A stretch of 64,000 nucleotides of DNA from Lodderomyces elongisporus (GCF_030384665.1 NC_083674.1:806001-870000); one strand, 5' to 3'. Positions 10,738-23,321 are shown, counted from the stretch's first letter. The notes: generated from the letters alone by a model not told the origin. Numbers and translations are program-made.

Positions 10738-11014
10738 TGAAGTGGTGAAAGTAAACAATAAGGCGCAAATATAAAAGCAAAGGTAATAGTGGTATTGATA
10801 ATTGTAATAAAAAGTGATTAAGTTACTTGCAAATTTTTTATTACCTTCTTTTCCTTTTATTTAGAAAAAGAACAAAAACTTGTGGATAGTCTGGTGCCTT
10901 TATGTTTTTTTTTTATATGAAAAAAAAAGACTTTAACTCTCCACAACCCGCTTCCCTCCCCCGCAAACTGTAAATGCTATTTTTTTTTGTGTAACAAAGA
11001 ATTCTTTTCTTTTT

Positions 11015-11020
11015 CCTCGG
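11015..11020. promoter_or_regulatory. CCTCGG hexamer upstream of SPS19
   Basis: CCTCGG is the core site of the Ctf1/FarA/FarB fatty-acid regulators in many ascomycetes. It lies about 280 bp upstream of the SPS19 ATG, where a fatty-acid response site would be expected. The hexamer or its complement also occurs elsewhere in the window, for example near 44640, 45075 and 45795, so it is only suggestive. Confidence 0.3.
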
Positions 11021-11200
11021 TACACTTTTCTTTTTTTTCAATCCAACGGAAATCAAAGTTACTATTACAGTGGAAATTAATAGATATTAGTCTAAAAAAC
11101 ATAGATATCAAATATATTTATAGATACAAAAAAGAATATTAGAAGCCATGAAGTGAATTACGGATTTTGTTATAAAGTGTGGATATGTGAGTATCATCTG

Positions 11201-11265
11201 GGTGTTTGGGTGTTTGGGTGTTTGGGTGTTTGGGTGTTTGGGTGTTTGAGTGTGTTTGGGTGTGG
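11201..11265. repeat. 8-bp GGTGTTTG minisatellite
   Basis: Six perfect head-to-tail GGTGTTTG units (11201-11248) followed by degenerate copies to about 11265, strongly G/T-biased on the + strand, about 20 bp beyond the PSY2 stop codon. Confidence 0.9.
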
Positions 11266-11286
11266 ATCAAGCAACTAATCCTAATA

Positions 11287-14652
<3,366 letters not shown>

Positions 14653-15260
14653 TGCTTGAGGCCTGCGTTTCGACTTTGTCGTCCACGATTTGTTGCTTGC
14701 TCCAATAATTATTTGGTGTTTTAATATTCTCTTTTGGTTGTAAAAAAGAAAGTCAAAGAATATGGTAAGGAAAAGAAATAATAATTGAGGTTTCGATTCT
14801 GCCTCAGCTTCAACGCTTGGGAAGTACTTGGTCTCTGTTCATCCGTGTTAAGAATGCAGTTGTCCACAATGAAAAGATATATAATTCTATAATCTCTTTT
14901 CGTATATCTTTTACTTCTTTTCCTTTTTTTTCTAAATTTTTACCCTCGTATCTTTTGTCCCCTTTCTTTTTCTTTTTAAAAGAAACAAGATCTCTGGTAT
15001 TCTTTTGGTTTACTTGTATTTTGTTATCTTCTATATATTAGGTGGTTTTATAGAGTCATTTTATTTATTGTTTCGCGTTTATTTATGATGTGTTGCATTG
15101 TTCACGCGTCTCCATCTAATTGTTTTACCGATCATTTGTCTCTGTCTTTGTCTCTGTCTATGTCTATTCCAAAATTGTATTCTTTTCAACATATACATAA
15201 TATATATATTTATATCATCATATCAGTATATCAGTATTTCAAGTCGTTTGTTTGCAACAT
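14653..15260. other. intergenic PSY2-ATP12
   Basis: About 610 bp forming the PSY2 upstream region and the ATP12 3' side. T-rich from 14900 to 15050; no gene seen. Confidence 0.5.
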
Positions 15261-16328
15261 TTAATGACTCACAAGTGCAGCGCACGCCAAGCTTCTCAAC
15301 CATTCACGCTGGTCCACGTCGTGTGTATCTTCAACCTCACCCCATTCTCCTGTTTGCAAGATAGTTTCTAAGTTTCCCATCTCAATAATCTCTTCAACGT
15401 TTTTGTACCAGAACTTATCCTGTGTATCCTTATTAACCTGGAAAACTGCGTGCATCCTTTCAGGATCAGAGACGTTTGATCTCAATATGGAGGCACCGCA
15501 AAGGAAGGACTTTGTAGTCAAGATTGATTTCTCCAAAGCAATCAACTCGTAAATATCTAATTGGTCCATCCATTCAATCACTACATCCTGCGTTGATTGG
15601 GTTTGGTAATTACCACGAAGACCATCTGTTTCGCAATCCAAGGTTTGCAAAACAATCTTATCATTCTTTGGCAAACGACCTGATTTGTGACCAAACTCAG
15701 TCAAGAACTCTTGGAATTCTTTAATTAAAGGACGGTACAACTCTTCCTGTCGTTTCCTCAATTTTCCATCGCAATCCTTCTTGCCAGCAAATATCAAACA
15801 CGTATCTGTATTGAGGTACCTCAAAAGACTTTCCTTCAAGTCTTTAATCGCTATAACTTCCTTCACTTGCTCGTTTGTCTCTTCATCAATCTCATTTCTC
15901 TTCAACAAATCAATGGCACGAGCTGCAAGACCAGTTAATGGCAAAGCACTTGATTTGACTGATATATTTGGAAGATTGGTCCATTCATGAGAAATTAAAT
16001 ATGCTAATTGTTTCTTGTTTTTTGGAACCGTGAGTGGGAATCCCAAAGGTGTACGTAACGTTTTGCCATCAAGTTGAATCTCATACAAATTTGTATTTGG
16101 ATTCAAATAAACATCACATTTGTCCCAAAACTTTCTACCTGTCTTTGCAAGCTTATTTGTTTCCGACTGTATGTTGTGTTCTAAATCATTATGGATGCCT
16201 TCTGCAGGAGATGATGAAGTTGCAAAATTTGGTGCTTGCAATAAAATTTGTGGGACTGAAACCAATCGAGTAGGAAAGAGATAACTACCAACTCGAGACA
16301 GTTGTTTCTTCACAGCAAAACGAAACAT
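15261..16328 (-). CDS. ATP12: Mitochondrial F1-ATPase assembly chaperone Atp12
   Basis: Matrix chaperone of 355 aa (S. cerevisiae Atp12 325 aa) that binds the F1 alpha subunit before assembly of the F1 hexamer. The N-terminus is rich in Arg/Lys/Ser and poor in acids (MFRFAVKKQLSRVGSYLF), as expected of a mitochondrial presequence. The Atp12 domain starts near residue 65 (GRKFWDKCDVYL) with the family blocks IQLDGKTLRTPLGFPLTVP and AYLISHEWTNLP. The C-terminal half contains LDIYELIALEKSILTTKSF. It is divergent with PFD1, sharing a 340 bp promoter interval. Confidence 0.92.
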   Translation of the reverse strand: MFRFAVKKQLSRVGSYLFPTRLVSVPQILLQAPNFATSSSPAEGIHNDLEHNIQSETNKLAKTGRKFWDKCDVYLNPNTNLYEIQLDGKTLRTPLGFPLTVPKNKKQLAYLISHEWTNLPNISVKSSALPLTGLAARAIDLLKRNEIDEETNEQVKEVIAIKDLKESLLRYLNTDTCLIFAGKKDCDGKLRKRQEELYRPLIKEFQEFLTEFGHKSGRLPKNDKIVLQTLDCETDGLRGNYQTQSTQDVVIEWMDQLDIYELIALEKSILTTKSFLCGASILRSNVSDPERMHAVFQVNKDTQDKFWYKNVEEIIEMGNLETILQTGEWGEVEDTHDVDQREWLRSLACAALVSH

Positions 16329-16668
16329 GACCTCAAATTGGTTCTTATAAGGTGTGCTAATTTATGCTTTCTCGAGTTGTTGCAAAGATGGACAAGGGAA
16401 GAACAAACAAAAAAAAAAAAGAACCGAAAAAAAAACCGAAAAAAATAAAAAAGAAAATAGTGGGGGTGAAGATTAGATTGAAAAATCAGCATGCTTCGCG
16501 GACGTTCGAAAGATCATCTTTGTTTCCAAGACATTCGACTACATTGCATTTGAAGATAAGAACAACTACCACTACAATAGAAACAACTACAATACCTACC
16601 TAATTGAGCATTACATAAAAAGTCACGGTCACACCCATAATTATAAACATAACCTGAATAAAAATACA
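16329..16668. promoter_or_regulatory. divergent ATP12/PFD1 promoter region
   Basis: A 340 bp interval between the two divergent start codons. It contains an A-rich tract at 16405-16458 and an ACAACTACC-type repeat patch at 16560-16600. No individual element can be named. Confidence 0.45.
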
Positions 16669-17025
16669 ATGAATCAAGAAGCGTTACAAAAAGTCCTTAT
16701 GGAAATGGATAATCAGCTCAATAAGTCTAGAGCAGAGTTGTCGATGGTCAGTTTACAGCTAGACAGAGTGCACACAAACTTAAATGTGATAGAATCAACT
16801 ACTTCTAGGCTAAATAATTTAAACAAGCCAGAAGATGTGGTATGGCAAGGTGTGGGAAAGGCCTTTTTGGCTAAAAAGACAGATTCGTATCTCAAAGAAT
16901 CGGAGACAGACAAGAAGGAATTCGAGGATACAGAAAGAAGTTTGAAGATTAAACAAAACTATTTAAATACCACACTCGAAAAGACTATTGATAGTATGAC
17001 AAAGATTGTTGGTGACAAAAAATAA
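16669..17025 (+). CDS. PFD1: Prefoldin subunit 1
   Basis: Small beta-type prefoldin subunit, 118 aa (S. cerevisiae Pfd1 109 aa), part of the hexameric co-chaperone that hands nascent actin and tubulin to the CCT/TRiC chaperonin in the cytosol. The protein has two long helices with heptad character (about residues 2-48 and 75-112) joined by the beta-hairpin segment PEDVVWQGVGKAFL, the family hallmark. ATG at 16669. Converges with GON7, 139 bp between stop codons. Confidence 0.9.
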   Translation: MNQEALQKVLMEMDNQLNKSRAELSMVSLQLDRVHTNLNVIESTTSRLNNLNKPEDVVWQGVGKAFLAKKTDSYLKESETDKKEFEDTERSLKIKQNYLNTTLEKTIDSMTKIVGDKK

Positions 17026-17164
17026 ATTACAGGAAATGACGAAGTTTGTATTTAATGTATATCACGTTATGCAAAAATAAGCTCCCCGTGTAGTTGTTTT
17101 ACTTTTCTTTTCTTTTCTTTTCTTTTTTGGGGGAGGGGGGTGGACATAATGTACCTTGATTACT

Positions 17165-17611
17165 CTATTCACTCTTGCTTCTCTTGATTCTATCCGTTTC
17201 TTCATTTTCTTTTCCAACACCTCCAACACCTCCAACACCTTCATCATTAGCTTCATTAGCATCATCATCGTCATCGTCATCACCATCGTCATCGTCATCG
17301 TCTCCACCCGCTTCATCAAGAAGCCTCCTCTCGATATCCTTTGCGTTCATTACATTCTTTTCTTTCTTCATTCGATCCGTAAGAAATTCATTTATCTGAT
17401 CTTGAAGAGTTGTCAATGAAGCCCTAAGATGCCCCAATGGTGTATCTCTGTGTTCGCTTGGTCTATCTCGATCTTCGCCTCCAGCATTCAATACAATATC
17501 AGATATTTGCGTAGTTCTCCCATTTGTGCTGTGAGGTCCGTCACCTGGATGAAATGCGATATTTTCAGATGCCTCGGAACTGTACACGGCAGTAGGAATT
17601 AGCAACGGCAT
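17165..17611 (-). CDS. GON7: EKC/KEOPS complex subunit Gon7
   Basis: Fungal subunit of the KEOPS complex, which makes the t6A modification at position 37 of ANN-decoding tRNAs and influences telomeres. It has 148 aa (S. cerevisiae Gon7 123 aa). The family is poorly conserved, but the core is recognisable: GRTTQISDIVLNAGGEDRDR followed by LGHLRASLTTLQDQINEFL corresponds to the conserved Gon7 blocks in order and spacing. The C-terminal part is an acidic Asp run (about residues 104-117) from a GAT/GAC triplet repeat, then Gly/Val repeats and a basic end. The start at 17611 is the only plausible ATG. Confidence 0.82.
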   Translation of the reverse strand: MPLLIPTAVYSSEASENIAFHPGDGPHSTNGRTTQISDIVLNAGGEDRDRPSEHRDTPLGHLRASLTTLQDQINEFLTDRMKKEKNVMNAKDIERRLLDEAGGDDDDDDGDDDDDDDANEANDEGVGGVGGVGKENEETDRIKRSKSE

Positions 17612-18018
17612 TTAGGCGGGGGAGGGGGGGTTTTAGGGTGTGAGTGCTTGCAGTTTAGTTTAATACTTGTAATGGAAGTCGTATGTGCTTAGTGTATTCG
17701 GCAGTTTCTTGATTTCGGTTTAAATCTAAACCAAAGAAAAGGGAAAAAAAAGAGAAATCCCCAATGTTGCACAAAATTATCTCAATTGATATTTGGAACA
17801 AAGCTTGGAATCCACAAGATAATTGTTCCAATATTCAGTAAATAAGAGAAAGCAAATAGCAAACCAAATGTAATAACTATAGCAAGTAACCAACCAAGCA
17901 ACCAAGCAACCAACCAAACATGAAAATTAAGTTACCAAAAAAAAAAAAAGAATAAAGAGCACTTTTTTCAAAATAAAATACATTCTTAACTAACTCATAT
18001 ATGATTCAATATATTTAT
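17612..18018. other. intergenic GON7-PFK26
   Basis: About 400 bp with a G-run just upstream of GON7 (17617-17631), repeated ACCAAGCAACCA-type sequence at 17890-17920 and an A-run at 17937-17949. No gene seen. Confidence 0.5.
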
Positions 18019-19692
18019 TTACTTACTGGAATGATTATTAATCTTAATTTTCTTTGCCGTGTTTGAATACGCGTTAAATTTAATCTCAATAATCTCATCA
18101 GTTTTGAAATCCAATGTGGGAATATCATAGCACGAACACGACATTAAGTAGCCATAAAATACTTTCAATATAGTATCGTCAGCAATAATTAAAATATCGC
18201 CGCTCATGCGTTCCATTTCAAGAATGAGCGGTTCAATTTTGATTGCTAGATCATGATAGGACTCTGCACGTGAAAATCTGTAATGGTATGGATCCTTGAT
18301 GTATTGTGCATACTCATCTGGATACTGTTTCTCAATTTCTTCTTCCGAAAGAGAACCCACTATACCCGGGTTCTTTTGCGAGAGCTGGATTCTGTGCCTG
18401 ATATTGATATTCTTTTGTTTGATGTATCTTGTCATATCCATTGTCCTTTTCTTTACAGAGGTCCAAATCACTAACGAGTCTTCACTAACACCATCAACTC
18501 CAAGTGCCGGTTGGCGTTCTTCAACCGATATCTCTCTTTTCAATTCTGGAGGGTGCTTGCGTTCCAGTAAATCATTACTATCTTTATTCTCCACTGCTTC
18601 AATATAGTTCTTACCATCCTTTCTCAAATGTTCAATTAGCGTATTTGTCAAATTTCTTGCATAATTAATACCATCTTCATCCAAAGGCGGGTCTTGATTA
18701 TAGTCCAACGAGTTCTTATAGCATCGTGCAAGAAACACAGAGCCCGACTTAATGCTGCCATTCATTAAGTAAAAGACAACTTTATTGATGAGGTATCCAT
18801 AATTTGAATTGTGCAATTCAATTCTCTCACCAAAATTGATAAATTTAATATACGATAAGCTATTTTCATCTTCATTTAAGCCCATTTCTTGATAGTACGG
18901 CGCAAGTGCTTTAATTCTTTCGCTATAATCCTTGTATGCCTTGTCATAATTCCAATTATTGTAGTCGGGGGACGATCTTGCAGCCTCCTCGATATTCTTC
19001 ATCACAATAGCATCATTAGTCACCAAACTCTCGATAAAAATCACTTGAACTTTCAAGTCGGTGAATTTCTTGTGAAGTTGTAACTTAAACTCCGGCTTAG
19101 CATTAACAGCATCATAAATGGCTACTTGACCTTTATCATTTTTGAAAAAGTTTAGGATATCATTTAAACAATCATTCACCACCTTCTCCCTCAATGCATG
19201 AGCCTTTTCACTCTTTGGGGTTGGTACAAACAAATCATGAGTTAAATCATCTTCTGCACTAGCTCGACGGTAATCACCCAAATGGAAAGAGTGCGTCTTC
19301 ACACCCAACCACCGCAAATACCTAGTAAGTGATACCGATAAATGAGTTTTACCTCTTCCGGGTAATCCCGCAAGTGCAATGATAATTTTTCCTGCGTGGA
19401 ATAACCTTCCTGACTCAGTTGAATATAGTTGTGCGCCACCAAGTTCATTCAAGGGATCTATTTGCTTATGCACTCCATCGATTCCGGTTATATCACTTAA
19501 CCTTCTAGGAATTCCCACAGCAGATGCATCACTAGGCAAATCAACAAGGTTTGGTTTTGTTTGGTTATGGAATGACCACCGTTTCTTTGTTCTCATTTGG
19601 TTTCTTGAAATCGGTTGAGATCCAAATCCATGATATAACTCTCCATCATCGTCTGAAATGGCGCTATCAGCAGATTCAGGCTTCAATGACAT
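18019..19692 (-). CDS. PFK26: 6-phosphofructo-2-kinase with inactive phosphatase domain (Pfk26-like)
   Basis: Bifunctional-type enzyme of 557 aa making fructose-2,6-bisphosphate, the activator of glycolytic phosphofructokinase. The N-terminal 100 residues are regulatory-looking, with an RRLS phospho-motif near 63-66. The kinase domain begins with the Walker A motif GLPGRGKT at 109-116, followed by FHLGDYRR. The C-terminal phosphoglycerate-mutase-like half has lost its catalytic histidines. The RHGE motif is replaced by RCYK at 323-326, and the second-histidine motif (normally CHQ) by ADD at 504-506. It is therefore expected to act only as a kinase, like S. cerevisiae Pfk26. Pfk26 is 827 aa and Pfk27 397 aa, so orthology to one or the other is not settled. 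Confidence 0.85.
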   Translation of the reverse strand: MSLKPESADSAISDDDGELYHGFGSQPISRNQMRTKKRWSFHNQTKPNLVDLPSDASAVGIPRRLSDITGIDGVHKQIDPLNELGGAQLYSTESGRLFHAGKIIIALAGLPGRGKTHLSVSLTRYLRWLGVKTHSFHLGDYRRASAEDDLTHDLFVPTPKSEKAHALREKVVNDCLNDILNFFKNDKGQVAIYDAVNAKPEFKLQLHKKFTDLKVQVIFIESLVTNDAIVMKNIEEAARSSPDYNNWNYDKAYKDYSERIKALAPYYQEMGLNEDENSLSYIKFINFGERIELHNSNYGYLINKVVFYLMNGSIKSGSVFLARCYKNSLDYNQDPPLDEDGINYARNLTNTLIEHLRKDGKNYIEAVENKDSNDLLERKHPPELKREISVEERQPALGVDGVSEDSLVIWTSVKKRTMDMTRYIKQKNINIRHRIQLSQKNPGIVGSLSEEEIEKQYPDEYAQYIKDPYHYRFSRAESYHDLAIKIEPLILEMERMSGDILIIADDTILKVFYGYLMSCSCYDIPTLDFKTDEIIEIKFNAYSNTAKKIKINNHSSK

Positions 19693-20269
19693 AGTTTTAT
19701 ATTTTGTTCTATTTTATTTTCTTTTCTTTTATTTTATTTTAATTTTAGTTTTCCTTCCTTACTTCCTTCAGGGGTGAATGCTGTGGATCTCTTGTGAGTT
19801 GATGCAAGTACAAGTGTTGTTTCCTCCAATGTGGGGTTAATATTAAAAAGTCGGGATTATTTGGGTAGATAACACTTGAGACTCATGAGTGCTACCAACT
19901 GTACCTATTGCACCAATTGCACCAATTGCACCAGCGACGCCAATAGCGCCAACTTTATTCGTTTCACTAACATTACCAACTACCATTGGTACTGGTCAAA
20001 GAGCGTACCAAAGTATAGAATATACTAATCATTAATCTCTGGTACTTCAAGCATTGTAAAATGTAGTAATTAGATAAACCCACATCCTCAATAGAATAGA
20101 ATATGATGATTTTAGAGAATATCTTGGAATATAATTTGAAAAACAAGATCAAGAGAATGTGCTTTAGGAAGAAGAAGAAGAAGAAGAAGAGGAAGGAAAA
20201 GACACACAAAAACTACAATTTCAACGTCTAATGTACAATTTACATATATTAAAAGTCCCCAAACCTCAT
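19693..20269. other. intergenic, PFK26 upstream and RPL26 3' side
   Basis: About 580 bp. A TTTTATTT-rich block precedes the kinase start. At 19909-19943 a 9-bp repeat (CACCAATTG-type) creates overlapping 47-codon ORFs on both strands (see findings). A GAA-repeat lies at 20168-20195. Confidence 0.5.
19843..19986 (-). other. possible 47-codon upstream ORF of PFK26
   Basis: On the - strand an ATG at 19986 opens a 47-codon frame ending at 19843, about 150 bases before the kinase ATG. It encodes three Gly-Ala-Ile tripeptides from a 9-bp tandem repeat. It could be a uORF in the PFK26 leader or a chance product of the repeat. A second 47-codon ORF (19885-20028) lies antisense to it. Confidence 0.2.
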
Positions 20270-21180
20270 TTAAGCCTTACCAGCTTTTCTAGCAATCAAA
20301 GCCTTTCTGTCCTTGTCCAAGTGCAATTTGGTGATGACAACCTTTGATGGATGCACGTTGATTGGAACGGTAGCACCGTTGGATTTTTCCTTTTCCAATT
20401 TTTCAACTTGGACGGCGAATTTCAATCTGTAAACGGAGTTGACTTTACCTTCGGAACCTTTCTTTGATCCTCTAACAACCAAAACTTCATCGTTTTGTCT
20501 GATTGGCAATGATTTGATGTTGTATTCTTTTCTCAACTCTTTTGACAATGGAGCACTCAAAATCACTCTTCTTTCCACTGAGGAAGAGGTGAAGTGAGCC
20601 TTTCTTGCCTTGGAACGGGATGATGAAACGTCTAAAAAAAATAGATGGTTAGTAAATTGAAATAACAATATTAATTTCCAAAAAAAAGGAAATAGAAGAT
20701 AAACAATCAGTCGATTGAAACGGTGTAAAAGATTGGATAATGATGTGAGCTCGATTACTTGCACTTCAATGCAAAAACAATAAAATCATTCAAAACTTAT
20801 ATTTCTCAACATTCGAATATGGTTTCCACTGAATTAGATCTTGAAATATCTGAATTTAACAAATCGTATTGAAAAAAAAAGAATCCTCAAACCTCCTTTC
20901 TTGAACACTTTAATGTAACGCAACATTCTCCTAACAACTGTATGTTGGATAAACTAATCTTGCTCCAAATAAATGATTTTCGATATATTGAATCGTTATT
21001 GTATCTATTTTTTTCACCCACTCATCTTCCTCCTTGTATTTTGCTTCTTATGATTTTTTTTTTTTCAAAAAACAAACTCAGGATGAGCGCTTTATCGTTC
21101 TTCAATAGTCCACCGCATTCTTCTCATGATCTTTACTTCCAAATTGGCGGTAATATCATACCTTGACTGATCTTGGCCAT
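20270..21180 (-). CDS. RPL26: 60S ribosomal protein L26 (uL24), two exons
   Basis: Large-subunit ribosomal protein near the polypeptide exit tunnel. It is spliced: exon 1 is complement(21162..21180), encoding MAKISQ plus one base, and exon 2 is complement(20270..20631). Together they give 126 aa (yeast L26 127 aa). Exon 2 carries the family blocks [39 protein letters not shown] and [13 protein letters not shown]. The intron interrupts the Asp codon of MAKxSxD, the same phase and place as in S. cerevisiae RPL26A/B. A continuous frame runs 133 bases past exon 2 into the intron from another ATG, but lacks the conserved N-terminus and would be a mis-annotation. Confidence 0.95.
20632..21161 (-). 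other. RPL26 intron
   Basis: 530-nt spliceosomal intron. On the - strand the donor is GTATGA (21161 downward). The branch site TACTAAC lies at 20648-20654, with its branch A 17 nt before the acceptor TTTTTTTAG, whose last base is 20632. Removing it joins exon 1 and exon 2 in frame. No box C/D snoRNA pattern was found inside. Confidence 0.92.
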
Positions 21181-21270
21181 CTTTGCTGTGTATATGAGTG
21201 CTAGTTGTCAAGTATTAAGACCTTCTGGTAATGAAAATTTGTATATTTTTTCCATACACAAACTGTGATT

Positions 21271-21334
21271 GAGTGAGTGAGTGAGTGAGTGAGTGAGTGA
21301 GTGTGAGCGAGTGTGAGCGAGTGTGAGTGAGTGT
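21271..21334. repeat. (GAGT)n and GTGTGAGCGA repeats
   Basis: About eight GAGT units (21271-21302) run into three diverged copies of a GTGTGAGCGA-like 10-mer, in the RPL26 promoter region. Confidence 0.85.
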
Positions 21335-21452
21335 GCGCACTAGGTCGTACATAGAGGTTGTATTCTCAATACTCTCAGTAGTGCGATGATTACATAAGGG
21401 ATTACACACTCACTGTATGTATACTAGGAAACTTTTTTTCCAATGTTAAAAA

Positions 21453-21475
21453 AGCCCTAAACGCATACACGTGAT
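21453..21475 (-). promoter_or_regulatory. Tbf1-like and Cbf1-like sites upstream of RPL26
   Basis: AGCCCTAA at 21453-21460 fits the Tbf1 motif ARCCCTAA. ATCACGTG (complement of 21468-21475) fits the Cbf1 motif RTCACGTG. This closely spaced pair, about 275-295 bp upstream of the ATG, is the ribosomal-protein promoter arrangement described for Candida albicans, which uses Tbf1/Cbf1 rather than the Rap1 of S. cerevisiae. Confidence 0.6.
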
Positions 21476-22541
21476 TACATCATTTTTTTTGTCTTTTCTG
21501 TTCTCTTTCCTTTTCTCTTTTAACATCGATTAGAGGCTTTTCTATTCATAATGAGAATGAGGTGAGAGTGTATGATAATAGACACCAAGAAGAATTGTTT
21601 GGATGAAAACAAGTTTTGTAAACTTACCAATCTTCACCACCCATACTTAAATTCAGTTTTCTTTATTATCTTGTAATACTTACCAATTCTACCAAAAAAT
21701 AACATACTGATAACCTCCCTTTTAGAGCTTATTTTTTTAATTTCCTTTTCTCCTTGTCCTTTCTTCTTTTTTTGCTTTTTTCTTCTTCCACTCTCATTAT
21801 AAATACATATCTAATCCTATCAATTTTCTTGTTGCGTGTGTACATATTGTAAAGAAAAAAAAAACATAGGCAGACAGATGCACAGACAGATGCACACAAT
21901 TTGATCTCTTTTTGTATTAGGTTACAATTCGTGTATATGGTCTACATCTTAAGTAAACTTGAAGGCGTAGCATCATGAATCTTTTGCACTTCAATTGCAA
22001 AAAGAAAACAACAAAACAGATATCATGTGCTACTGAATTGTACACGTTCATGACATATTCATGACCCGTTTATTGTGATCCTTGATGGTTCTGTGAAATA
22101 TTCATTAGCAAAAAAAATAAAATTAAAAAAGAGACATATTGTCGCCCCACATTTCAAAACAAAAAAAATAACCTGGATAAGAATCGCAACCCCCTAAGGA
22201 TCGCTTACATTCTTTTATTTCTTTATTTTAATTTTATTTTTTTTCCAATATATATATATACACACATATATATATATGAATAAGTGTTATATTTTTCTCC
22301 CTTGAATGTATTGATTGCTCCGAAACTCCATTTTATCCGAACTCAGTTGTCAAAAGAATAAAAAATACAGGTAAAACCACCATTGCAGCAAAATTCACAT
22401 CTTTGTATTTATCTGTCCTTTTTCCATCTTTGTTTTTACAATCACTTATAAATAATTTTTTCTCTCTCCACTTTCCTCCCTCCCCCTCTCCTCCCTCACT
22501 TAGTTTTACAAAAGCAATTGACTAATATAAATAAACATACT

Positions 22542-23321
22542 ATGAGCTCATTGACAAAAGGTTTCAAAACTCTATCAGCAAAAGCTGCCGCACAGCTTGA
22601 CCAGGACTTAATGTCTGTTGGTGCCTTTTCAATAGACCAATTGATGGAATTAGCAGGTTTGGCAGTTGCAAAGGCAGTATATAGAGAATACCCGCCATCA
22701 GATTCATCAAATTCCTCAAATTCGTCGACGTCACCAGCACAGAAAATCTTGGTCTTAGTTGGACCTGGAAATAATGGAGGTGATGGTTTGGTTGCTGCTA
22801 GACATTTAAAGACTTGGGGTGCATATGAACCAGTCATTTATTACCCCAAGAAATCAACACATAATCAATTATATGCAAACTTGGTGAAGCAGTTGGAGAA
22901 TCTAAACGTTCAGGAAATTACCACACTAGACGAAATCAAAAGTTTACTAAGCCATAGAGGTGAAGTTGGAGTGATATTAGATGCATTATTTGGTTTCTCA
23001 TTCAAACCACCAATCAGAGATCCGTTCAAGGACTTCATTTCATATCTTTCACAAAACCACGATACAATACCCCCAATAGTGTCTGTTGATATTCCCTCGG
23101 GTTGGGACGTGGATGAAGGTGCGACCGACGTTGATATAAACGCCAGCATGCTTGTGAGCTTGAGTGCACCAAAACCATGTGCAGAAAGATTTGTCAACTC
23201 TGGTGAGAACAAGAAACATTATTTGGGCGGTAGGTTTATTAGTCACAAGATTGCAAAGAAATACGGGATTGAAGACATTTTGGAAAAGTACAAAGGCGAT
23301 GAGCTAATCACCAAATTGTAA
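22542..23321 (+). CDS. NNR1: NAD(P)H-hydrate epimerase
   Basis: Metabolite-repair enzyme of 259 aa (yeast YNL200C/Nnr1 246 aa) of the YjeF N-terminal family. It interconverts the R and S forms of damaged NAD(P)HX so that the partner dehydratase can restore NAD(P)H. The N-terminal helix (LSAKAAAQLDQDLM...MELAGLAVA) and the glycine-rich site GPGNNGGDGLVAARHL are intact. DALFGFSF supplies the conserved Asp, and VSVDIPSGWDVDEG is a family block. The first in-frame ATG is at 22542; the eight codons open upstream start at a TTG. A short Ser/Asn-repeat insert precedes the nucleotide-binding core. Confidence 0.93.
   Translation: MSSLTKGFKTLSAKAAAQLDQDLMSVGAFSIDQLMELAGLAVAKAVYREYPPSDSSNSSNSSTSPAQKILVLVGPGNNGGDGLVAARHLKTWGAYEPVIYYPKKSTHNQLYANLVKQLENLNVQEITTLDEIKSLLSHRGEVGVILDALFGFSFKPPIRDPFKDFISYLSQNHDTIPPIVSVDIPSGWDVDEGATDVDINASMLVSLSAPKPCAERFVNSGENKKHYLGGRFISHKIAKKYGIEDILEKYKGDELITKL

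Larger units (their letters stand above)
10738..11286. other. intergenic, SPS19 promoter and PSY2 3' side
   Basis: About 550 bp. It carries a CCTCGG hexamer at 11015-11020, several T/A runs and, next to the PSY2 stop, an 8-bp G/T-rich minisatellite at 11201-11265. No gene seen. Confidence 0.55.
21181..22541. other. intergenic RPL26/NNR1 (divergent promoters)
   Basis: 1.36 kb between divergent genes. It contains a GAGT/GTGTGAGCGA repeat at 21271-21334, paired AGCCCTAA and CACGTGAT motifs at 21453-21475 likely serving RPL26, a TA/CA repeat at 22249-22277 and a pyrimidine-rich tract just upstream of NNR1 (22440-22500). No additional gene seen. Confidence 0.55.

Noticed and set aside
20632..20764. 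N-terminal extension of RPL26 reading into upstream sequence
   Set aside because: It is intron sequence; the true first exon lies at 21162-21180.
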